A DNA stretch of 64,000 nucleotides from Bacteroidales bacterium (GTDB lineage Bacteria; Bacteroidota; Bacteroidia; Bacteroidales; FEN-979). The position numbers and the translations under genes are program-made. This document shows, in pieces, positions 54,992-62,218 of this stretch. The notes below the pieces were generated by a model. That model made no database searches. It was given only the letters and a program-made list of their open reading frames with translations, and was not told the origin of the DNA. Each line of letters starts with the position of its first letter. Position 1 is the first letter of the stretch. The DNA is taken from assembly GCA_023231065.1 (NCBI GenBank), contig JALNWE010000004.1, positions 20,973-84,972 of the forward strand. The letters run 5' to 3'.

Positions 54992-55996
54992 ATGGCTATC
55001 AGAATTGGAATAAACGGGCTGGGGAGGATCGGAAAACTCGTATTTCGTCTTGCCTTAAATACACCAGGAATCGAACTGGTCCAGCTGAATGATCCGATGG
55101 ACATTTCATTGTTGGCCCATCTGCTGAAATATGATTCCATCCACGGTAAATTTCAGGAAGAAGTTAAAGCAGAAAAAGACTTTATATCCGTTGGCGGGAA
55201 AAAGATTCCTGTCACTTCCGAAAAGCGCCCGGGTTTGATTCCCTGGCAATCTCATGAGGTAGATATCGTGGTTGAATCAAGCGGTCGCTTTAAAACCCGT
55301 CCTGAACTTGAAAAACACTTGAGGGGAAGCGTCAGGAATGTCATCCTTTCCTGCCCTCCGGGCGATGACCTGATCGATAGGACCGTTGTTATGGGAGTTA
55401 ACCAGAACCAGCTTTTGCCCTCTGACCGGTTTATTTCAAATGCCTCCTGTACAACAAACTGTGTAGCGCTCGTACTTAAAGTCCTTCATGATTCATTTGG
55501 GGTGAAGAAGGCATTTATGAACACGGTCCATCCCTATACAAGCAACCAATCCCTGCAAGATGGGGACCATCAGGACTTCCGTCGTGCCCGCGCGGCGGCT
55601 GTCAACCTGATCCCAACAACATCCAGCGCTATCCGCTCGGTCGGACTGGTGATGCCTGAGCTGAAAAACCTTTTCGATGGCTTTGCAACGCGGGTCCCTG
55701 TCCCCGATGGCTCTTTTGTTGAAGTAGCTGCCCTGGTCGAAAAAAGAGTGGACCCACAGATTGTACGCGAAGCTTTCCAGGTTGCCGCTGAAACCCGGAT
55801 GAAAGGGTTTCTTGAATATTGCAAGGATCCAATCGTATCAAGCGATATCATCAATAATCCCCATTCGGCAATATTCGATTCACTTTGTACCAAAGTCATC
55901 GGCGACGATTTCCTCCAGGTCCTTGCCTGGTATGATAACGAAACCGGGTATTCGAACCGAATTATAGACCTTATACAGTTTATTGACAAATTGTAA
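54992..55996 (+). CDS. gap: Type I glyceraldehyde-3-phosphate dehydrogenase, divergent
   Basis: A 334-residue enzyme with the N-terminal NAD-binding motif INGLGRIGKLVFR, the catalytic Cys153 in NASCTTNC and His180 in NTVHPYTSNQ, and C-terminal WYDNETGYSNR. It oxidises glyceraldehyde-3-phosphate with NAD and phosphate in glycolysis. The block after the catalytic His (HPYTSNQSLQDG, then DFRRARAAAVNLIPTTS) differs from the common HAYTATQ form, and PMDISLLAHLLKYDS is unusual, so this may be a second, specialised copy rather than the main glycolytic enzyme. It stands alone, divergent from the sorting-domain gene. Confidence 0.92.
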   Translation: MAIRIGINGLGRIGKLVFRLALNTPGIELVQLNDPMDISLLAHLLKYDSIHGKFQEEVKAEKDFISVGGKKIPVTSEKRPGLIPWQSHEVDIVVESSGRFKTRPELEKHLRGSVRNVILSCPPGDDLIDRTVVMGVNQNQLLPSDRFISNASCTTNCVALVLKVLHDSFGVKKAFMNTVHPYTSNQSLQDGDHQDFRRARAAAVNLIPTTSSAIRSVGLVMPELKNLFDGFATRVPVPDGSFVEVAALVEKRVDPQIVREAFQVAAETRMKGFLEYCKDPIVSSDIINNPHSAIFDSLCTKVIGDDFLQVLAWYDNETGYSNRIIDLIQFIDKL

Positions 55997-56110
55997 AGCG
56001 AAATTCAATCTCCTTGTCCTGTACATTCTTTTCCCCGGATGTATAAGCAACAAGCCCTTGTTTACACCTAACCTTTCGCTTTTGAGCCTTCCCCGATAGC
56101 TGAAAAATTA

Positions 56111-57166
56111 TCAGATGCCCCTGAACTTAAAAGGCTGGGCTACTTTAAAGTCCTTCACGGCATTCTTTGAATAAATTTCTCCGTTGACCAGGTCGAGTTT
56201 TTTCACGGGAGCTTTCTCGGAAAAATCCACATCCTTGAAATCGACCCAGAATATTTCGGGGGACAAGACCGACTCAAAGTAAAATACCTTGTCTCTCTGA
56301 TCATATACGGTCCTCCAGCGTGTGCTTGAAATATTGGGCTGGTTCGATGTGGAAATGCCATAAGGGGCGGAACAGTTCCTGATCACACTGAAAACACTTG
56401 CAAGAGCGACTCTGGTATTATCAGTTTTAGGAATGGCATTGATATAAAATGAAGCCCTCACGAAACGGTCAGCAGCCCGGTTTGTCCCCGGCAGCATTGT
56501 AGTCCCTCCTACCTCTTTCCAGTATTCATCCAACGCAAGCTGTTTTTCAAATATCGGAGAATTCGTCATAACATGATAGGACCTGTCATGATGGATGACA
56601 AGCTTTCCGTGAATGTATTCGAAGATGGCATTATCCCCACTAGGGTCGGATACTGAAAGATGAAGCGTGGCAAGTCCTTCTGTACTGCCCGGGATATCGG
56701 TTGTGCCAACAGAAAAAGTCTCTTTTTGTAATTCCCGGACAGCTTCATCGACCGTGGCAAAATTGTCCAACACATATTGGACCCATACTGCAATAGAAAG
56801 GCCGGGCTTCTTCCCGTCAAGTTTAGGATAATCTGATTCTGCAAGCCAAAGGACATTGGCGACAAGCCCTTTTTCGTTCATCCCGTCACAGGTCGAAATC
56901 TCAAATGCAGAAGCGACGACACTCCCGTATTTGGAAGTCCAATGTACTGAATTTGGCCCTGCTTCCCCGTTACGTGCCATACCCCGCGGAAAAATCCACA
57001 AATTGGTCCCGACATCGGTTTTCCAATCCATGGAACGGGCAGTAATGACCATGCCGTTGGTCCCTTCATACATAACCCTGGAACAAGCCAGGACAGCAAG
57101 TGTAAAACACCAATTCATGATGATCATCCCTATGATCACAATGCAAATTTTTACGGAGGTTTTCAT
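56111..57166 (-). CDS. Choloylglycine hydrolase / penicillin V acylase family (Ntn) enzyme, exported
   Basis: A 351-residue protein whose signal peptide ends at LAVLA, exposing Cys28 in ACSRV as the N-terminal nucleophile. Other family residues are visible: Arg and Asp in ARSMDW, Asn in HVMTNSP, and Arg in NRAADRFVRASFY. The family hydrolyses linear amides such as conjugated bile salts, penicillin V or acyl-homoserine lactones. Secretion to the periplasm and lack of bile-salt context make quorum-signal or beta-lactam side-chain cleavage as likely as bile salt hydrolysis. Neighbouring genes give no clue. Confidence 0.88.
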   Translation of the reverse strand: MKTSVKICIVIIGMIIMNWCFTLAVLACSRVMYEGTNGMVITARSMDWKTDVGTNLWIFPRGMARNGEAGPNSVHWTSKYGSVVASAFEISTCDGMNEKGLVANVLWLAESDYPKLDGKKPGLSIAVWVQYVLDNFATVDEAVRELQKETFSVGTTDIPGSTEGLATLHLSVSDPSGDNAIFEYIHGKLVIHHDRSYHVMTNSPIFEKQLALDEYWKEVGGTTMLPGTNRAADRFVRASFYINAIPKTDNTRVALASVFSVIRNCSAPYGISTSNQPNISSTRWRTVYDQRDKVFYFESVLSPEIFWVDFKDVDFSEKAPVKKLDLVNGEIYSKNAVKDFKVAQPFKFRGI

Positions 57167-57272
57167 GTTAAATGTATTTAGTTATTATCAGGAAAAATGA
57201 TTCTTTCAGGATTTTTGATTTTTTATATGACCATCCAATGCGGACTCATGGCGCATTCTAAATTCTTTTCAT

Positions 57273-58604
57273 TTAAAAGGTTTCCTGACCGGCAAAATAG
57301 ATGCCTTTGGAATGATAGCCGATAGCGAAGTCGATGTTGATGTTGGTGCGGAAGTATTTGTTGACCATCACGCGGAGGCCGACACCGACAGCAGGCCTGA
57401 TATACCCGAAGAGGGACATATTCTGGTCGGGGTCGTCGGTGGTAGTGGCATTAACAAACAGGACACCACCCAATATTTGAGAGCAGGGAGAGATAGGAAA
57501 ACGCCATTCCACCTCTCCGTAAACCAGATTTTTCCCACGGTACCGGCCATTGGTATAACCCCGGCCGGACCTTGTGCGTTGGTCTTCACCGATGGCCGGA
57601 AGGGTGAGATAGGGCAAGTTGCCGGAGAGGTTGAAATCGCCAAACACCCAGACCCCGATCAGGTTACGCGCCCTCTTTTTCGACAGGCCGATATAGGTCC
57701 TGAATTCCACCCAAAGGCTCGAAGATTCCCGCGCACTGCCCAAAAACCTGAAGTTGTAACGGTAATTGAGGTTGGCATAGATCCCTTTGTAAGGATCAGC
57801 CAGGTTGTCGCGACTGTCGTACACCAGGTTGAGGCTTAAGCCCGAAACCATGTAATGAGCGGTGTCGAACAGATGGGCCTTTGAATAGACATAGTGGGGC
57901 GTAAGCAACTGGGGCGTCGAGTCGAGATATAGTTTCTCATCGATGATCTGATAGTAATAATCAAGATGATAACCGATACCGGCATAGAAATTTCCAATGA
58001 CCTGCCGGTTGACAATCTCATGGAATTTGATATAGTTAAATTTCATGGGGAAAGATAACGAGTCGAGCGAGCCTCCTTCGCCCTCCCAATGGAAACTGTT
58101 CGGAATGTCGCCCGAATCAGGCGAATTGGTCCCCAGTCCATAAGTTGGCTGACTGTAAATATAAAACCGCCAATCGCCCTGCAGGAAAAATTTGTTCTCT
58201 TTGGTATAGACATTTGATTTAACAAAACCGATTATCTGTTTTTTGGAAGTGGCTGCCAAGGTAAAGGGCGCCGCGGAGGCCCGCGTATTCTCTTTGGGCC
58301 CCATGATCCACCCCAGCGCCCCTCCCAACCCTAAAATCACTCCATTGGATGGATTGGAACTGATATTGGGAACGATAAGGGCCATAAACTTTTTAGGCCC
58401 TGGTGGCGATTCCGTTTTTTTCCGGAGCAATTCGCCAATGGCCTTCTGGGGACATTCTTTTACCGCTGGTGATGATATATGGGAGAATGTATCTGCAGAA
58501 ATTTGAGTAATTTTTTGAAGGGAATCAGTATGTTGCGCTGTAATGGATAAGGGGGCCACAACGCGGAAAAGAAGAACCAGGAGCAGGCAGGGCGTGGGTT
58601 TCAT
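57273..58604 (-). CDS. BamA/TamA-like outer membrane beta-barrel protein
   Basis: A 443-residue protein with a signal peptide (LLLVLLFRVVAPLSITAQ). The rest is a bacterial surface antigen (D15-type) barrel without POTRA repeats: NGVILGLGGALGWIMG, SGLSLNLVYDSRDNLADPYKG, RTRSGRGYTNGRYRG in the RGF-like loop, LVYGEVEWRFPI and a C-terminal Phe. Such short Omp85-like proteins are common in Bacteroidota; roles are mostly unknown. A -7 box lies 20 bases upstream of the ATG. Confidence 0.85.
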   Translation of the reverse strand: MKPTPCLLLVLLFRVVAPLSITAQHTDSLQKITQISADTFSHISSPAVKECPQKAIGELLRKKTESPPGPKKFMALIVPNISSNPSNGVILGLGGALGWIMGPKENTRASAAPFTLAATSKKQIIGFVKSNVYTKENKFFLQGDWRFYIYSQPTYGLGTNSPDSGDIPNSFHWEGEGGSLDSLSFPMKFNYIKFHEIVNRQVIGNFYAGIGYHLDYYYQIIDEKLYLDSTPQLLTPHYVYSKAHLFDTAHYMVSGLSLNLVYDSRDNLADPYKGIYANLNYRYNFRFLGSARESSSLWVEFRTYIGLSKKRARNLIGVWVFGDFNLSGNLPYLTLPAIGEDQRTRSGRGYTNGRYRGKNLVYGEVEWRFPISPCSQILGGVLFVNATTTDDPDQNMSLFGYIRPAVGVGLRVMVNKYFRTNINIDFAIGYHSKGIYFAGQETF

Positions 58605-58623
58605 GGATGGTGATAAGAAACCT

Positions 58624-58631
58624 CAAAGTTA
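58624..58631 (-). promoter_or_regulatory. -7 box for the BamA-like gene
   Basis: TAACTTTG on the minus strand fits TAnnTTTG exactly, 19 bases before the ATG at 58604, with a TTA 21 bases upstream in the -33 position. Confidence 0.45.
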
Positions 58632-58695
58632 GGATAATTTCAAGACAGAAGTTAAGTTGAAAAATGCGGAATTTATAAACCATAGGAAATAGCGC

Positions 58696-59028
58696 TCAAA
58701 TCTTTATTTTCCGGGCTGCCCGAATCCCGGTAATACTCGTTCGGGAGTTCATGGCTTTTAATACTTCTATTCTTGCGGGTGTAATCCTGTATATTATCAA
58801 GTATGAACCAAAAACAATATTTCGGTACATCCGGCTGTTCGTCATAAGGAACCTGCATTCAGGATGAATTTCATACAAATTTTTGAGTGCCCGGATCATA
58901 AAAATCAATTCGGCTTTGAAGGTTTCCGGGGCGTTTTTACCAAATGTTTCAACTCCAAATAAATAGATATTTTGAATGTCGGTTTCCGCAACAGTTGAAA
59001 TTATCACAGGCCTTTCTTGTGTTTCCAT
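58696..59028 (-). CDS. RelE/ParE-family toxin
   Basis: A 110-residue basic protein with the ParE-type course: VIISTVAETDIQNIYLFG at the N-terminus, a helical middle, then MYRNIVFGSYLIIYRIT and IEVLKAMNSRTSI at the C-terminus, where ParE toxins have strands ending in a His/Ser-Arg motif. ParE toxins poison gyrase and RelE toxins cut mRNA; which applies here is not clear. The start overlaps the antitoxin gene by 25 bases, the usual coupling of such pairs. Confidence 0.82.
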   Translation of the reverse strand: METQERPVIISTVAETDIQNIYLFGVETFGKNAPETFKAELIFMIRALKNLYEIHPECRFLMTNSRMYRNIVFGSYLIIYRITPARIEVLKAMNSRTSITGIRAARKIKI

Positions 59029-59186
59029 TCTTCAAATCGTTGCTCGAATTCATCGACAGTAATAAATGGACCTTGCTCAGCTTCTTTGATTGTATCCTTT
59101 AACTCATCAAGAGTGGCGTCTTGGCCAGGCAATGCCCAATTTGATTTCTTATTTGTGCTTGTTACTTTGGCAAGGTTTGTCTTCAT
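59004..59186 (-). CDS. Antitoxin partner of the ParE-like toxin
   Basis: A 60-residue acidic protein from the ATG at 59186; a TTG nine codons earlier would place the start over the -7 box and is rejected. It has the common antitoxin course ATLDELKDTIKEAEQGPFIT followed by a Phe/Glu-rich tail (EFEQRFEEWKHKKGL). It precedes and overlaps the toxin gene. A DNA-binding domain is not obvious in so short a protein. Confidence 0.75.
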   Translation of the reverse strand: MKTNLAKVTSTNKKSNWALPGQDATLDELKDTIKEAEQGPFITVDEFEQRFEEWKHKKGL

Positions 59187-59200
59187 AATCCGACTTTTCA

Positions 59201-59208
59201 CAAAGATA
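59201..59208 (-). promoter_or_regulatory. -7 box for the toxin-antitoxin operon
   Basis: TATCTTTG on the minus strand fits TAnnTTTG exactly and lies 14 bases before the antitoxin ATG at 59186. Confidence 0.45.
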
Positions 59209-59255
59209 AGCAATTTTGCTTTTTGATTTTTATCAAGGGGCCAGGTTTACTGTTA

Positions 59256-62192
59256 TTATTCCATTGAAACCCTGACCAGTTTCTTCATAAATACTTTTGT
59301 ACCCGACATGAGACGACAAATATAGATGCCATCGGGCAGATGTTCACCATCGATTACCAACCGGTGGTTTCCGGCAGACTGCATCCCTTCGAACAGGGTT
59401 TTGAGCGATATGCCTTTCATATCAAGGAGTGTCGCCGTTATCCGGCTGGAGGCGCCAAGGGAATAATCCAGGGTTGTGCTTTTCGAAAATGGATTCGGAA
59501 AACAAGTCATGGAAATACCGATGGGTACATCATTTTCCTCCACGTTTACAGAATAACAAAGCAGATTGATGCCAAGCATTTGTAAATAACGGCACATCAG
59601 GTATGGTTTGTTGCCTGGTATCGCGGTATCTGCAAGTCCGCCGTAGGGCTGTACCACACCAATGATCTTTCCGGTATTGTATTCATTATAAACCCCGAAG
59701 ATGTTGCCGCTAACGGGATCTTTCCAGATTTTGGTTGACGTTGAAGGATTCAGGATGTCCCAGACAAGGCCAAGGCCAGGATATTGAAAATTGAGGCCGG
59801 CGAGTTGGTTCATCCCCGACAGTTCATTAACCGGGTCGAAGGTCCATGATCCCAGGTTAAGCCCAAGCCAGGGGCGGATATTATAGGTGCCGGCCATCAC
59901 CGGGCCACTGTTGAAACACATATTCCCTTCCACGTAAATACTTCCTCTGCCGTTGAGGTAGGCCAGAAGCCTGGAACCATCCGTGGAGTTCAATTGGTGG
60001 TCGTAGGGAATGATCATGCCAGTAATCACAAATACGGCTTCATAATTCAATGGCAATCCGAATTCGGCCAGGTCGCTGGTTTTATGCACCGGGATATTAA
60101 GAAACCTAAGGGCTCTGTAAACACTGTCCACATAATCCAGGACCGGTCCCGACGCACTGCCATAATAGACCAACACATCGGGCCTTGTGCCGGCAAAAAC
60201 CTCCGTTTCATCCGAAGGCTGACTGCGGTTTACGGGGGTTTCATTATCCCCGGCGACCAACGTATATGAAAAGGTCTGTTCATATAATTGCGCTCCGTCG
60301 TTGTATGTCTGAATACCTGGAGCGACGCTGTCCAGCAGCTCCTGGTCACGGTATATATAGATCATTGCCAGGTCATCAATGGGTGTTCCATCCGATTGGG
60401 TGACAGGATCTGTCCAGGTGAGGACGATTTTCTGCATCAACCCGTTCCATGCACCGGACATATTGCCTGGAGAGGCAGGGATTGGGGAACCGCCTGCGAA
60501 GACAGTAACCGTTCTTTCAATACTCAGGTTACCGGTATTCAGATCATGGGCCTGTACCTGATATACATATTGCTGACGGTCAGTAAGTCCGGTATCAATG
60601 AATGACTTAACATCCGGCGCAATCACGGCAACCGGGGCATTATCCCTGAAGATGGATATTTCGAAATTTACCAGGGGCTGACCGTTCACAAGTTTGGCTG
60701 GATCGCTCCATGAAAGGGCTACAGTTGAGGGCGTCAGGTAGTCGCTATAAGCAATCACATCATCCGGCGGTCGCGGGTTTTCCTGGGCGATATTCTCGAT
60801 ATAAGCCTGGTAAACATCGATGATCCCCATGCCGTAAGTATTGTCCTCTCCCGGTTCGCCAAGATCCCTTGCTGTTTCGTACAACATCTGTTTCAGCGCC
60901 GTGCCTGATTTTGTCGGGAAAGCCTGCTTCAATAAGGCAATGGCCCCGCAAACATGAGGGGCTGCCATGGAAGTTCCGCCTAAGTACATATAACTTCCCA
61001 CAGGGATATAACTGGAGCGGACACACATACCGGGGGCAGACACTTCCGGCTTGATCTGGTCTCCGCCGAGGGTACAGTTGGTAGGCCCCCGGCTGCTCCA
61101 GGGTGCTATGGGCAAGTCTTCGTAATTCCCATCCACGGCCCCTACGCTGAAAATGCGAAGCGCGTCATAATTGCACCTGGCCGGTGTGGTAACCGTAGTT
61201 GGCCCCGGGCCGAAATTTCCTGCTGCAAAAATAACGGCCACCCCCGCATTCTCCAGGTTGATCACGGCGCTGATATAAGGCGGATCGCAGTATGGATTAC
61301 CGGCGTACCAGGAATTGTTGATAACAGCCGGCATATCATCCGTTGTTAAGGGGTTGCCATCAGGATTCAGCATCCATTGGAAATTATTGACAATTTCACT
61401 GGTAGTAAAGGTTATGAGCCTTGCACAAATCCAATGCGATCTATAAGCAATGCCAATAGTATCGGCTGTAACAGTATCAAGTCCGGCCATAATGCCCATT
61501 GTATGCGTCCCATGTCCGTCGATATCTGTTGGGAATAAAGTTCCATTCGAGGGATCATGCCAGGATTCTGAAGCAGGTACAAAATTCCCATGCCAGTTCC
61601 GGCCTAATGCAGGGTGAAGGCCTTCCACACCGGTATCAAGCGATCCCAGTATGACGCCCTTCCCGGTATAACCCAGTTGCCACATCTTATGCGCGTTGAT
61701 TGCCTGAAGTCCAGGTTCGGCATGGCCGGGCATTTTAGGAGCTGGTTGTCCGGCCACCGGACGGACCATTTCGAACCGCTCATTCGGTTCTAACATGCCC
61801 ACATCGGACTGTTGGGCCAGTTCGAAAATGAATTCCGGTTTTGCTTCAATGAATATCACATTGGTTATCCAAAATGCATTATACCGGATCACATCCGCGT
61901 TGATCCTGCTTTCGAGATATGCTAAAAGATAACCCTGGGTTCTTTGCGCGTACTCCATCAGGGACGTTACAACCGCCACTCCCCGCTCATGGGCAGTGGC
62001 ATTTTGCCGTGTGAGCTGCTGGTCAAGCGCATCGGTATTATACTGGTCGTTCAGCCAGATCATCGCTTCGACCGTGGTTCCCGTACTTTGTGCTTTTTGA
62101 ATTTCTTCCTGTAAGGCGGGAGAAATTTTTTCCTGTGAATAGCCTGGCCCGGCAAACAAAAACAGAAGGATTACAAGGATTTTTGCTTTCAT
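59256..62192 (-). CDS. Subtilisin-like (S8) serine protease with FnIII domains and T9SS sorting domain
   Basis: A 978-residue secreted protein from the ATG at 62192 (signal peptide KILVILLFLFAGPGYSQ); an earlier Met adds ten residues without a signal. An inhibitor-like propeptide (25-160) precedes the S8 domain. The triad is Asp near 185 (GSLDTGVEG), His near 227 (DGHGTHTMG) and Ser near 406 (GGTSMAAPHV), with NNSWYAG and FAAGNFGPG between. Two fibronectin-III-like domains (about 480-680), a Rossmann-like region (DVLVYYGSASG) and a T9SS sorting domain (CFPNPFSKSTTLDYSLG) follow. It starts 26 bases after the LRR gene, so the two T9SS cargo genes are probably co-transcribed. Confidence 0.92.
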   Translation of the reverse strand: MKAKILVILLFLFAGPGYSQEKISPALQEEIQKAQSTGTTVEAMIWLNDQYNTDALDQQLTRQNATAHERGVAVVTSLMEYAQRTQGYLLAYLESRINADVIRYNAFWITNVIFIEAKPEFIFELAQQSDVGMLEPNERFEMVRPVAGQPAPKMPGHAEPGLQAINAHKMWQLGYTGKGVILGSLDTGVEGLHPALGRNWHGNFVPASESWHDPSNGTLFPTDIDGHGTHTMGIMAGLDTVTADTIGIAYRSHWICARLITFTTSEIVNNFQWMLNPDGNPLTTDDMPAVINNSWYAGNPYCDPPYISAVINLENAGVAVIFAAGNFGPGPTTVTTPARCNYDALRIFSVGAVDGNYEDLPIAPWSSRGPTNCTLGGDQIKPEVSAPGMCVRSSYIPVGSYMYLGGTSMAAPHVCGAIALLKQAFPTKSGTALKQMLYETARDLGEPGEDNTYGMGIIDVYQAYIENIAQENPRPPDDVIAYSDYLTPSTVALSWSDPAKLVNGQPLVNFEISIFRDNAPVAVIAPDVKSFIDTGLTDRQQYVYQVQAHDLNTGNLSIERTVTVFAGGSPIPASPGNMSGAWNGLMQKIVLTWTDPVTQSDGTPIDDLAMIYIYRDQELLDSVAPGIQTYNDGAQLYEQTFSYTLVAGDNETPVNRSQPSDETEVFAGTRPDVLVYYGSASGPVLDYVDSVYRALRFLNIPVHKTSDLAEFGLPLNYEAVFVITGMIIPYDHQLNSTDGSRLLAYLNGRGSIYVEGNMCFNSGPVMAGTYNIRPWLGLNLGSWTFDPVNELSGMNQLAGLNFQYPGLGLVWDILNPSTSTKIWKDPVSGNIFGVYNEYNTGKIIGVVQPYGGLADTAIPGNKPYLMCRYLQMLGINLLCYSVNVEENDVPIGISMTCFPNPFSKSTTLDYSLGASSRITATLLDMKGISLKTLFEGMQSAGNHRLVIDGEHLPDGIYICRLMSGTKVFMKKLVRVSME

Positions 62193-62218
62193 ATTACAAT
62201 GATTTTGAAAAATCAAAT

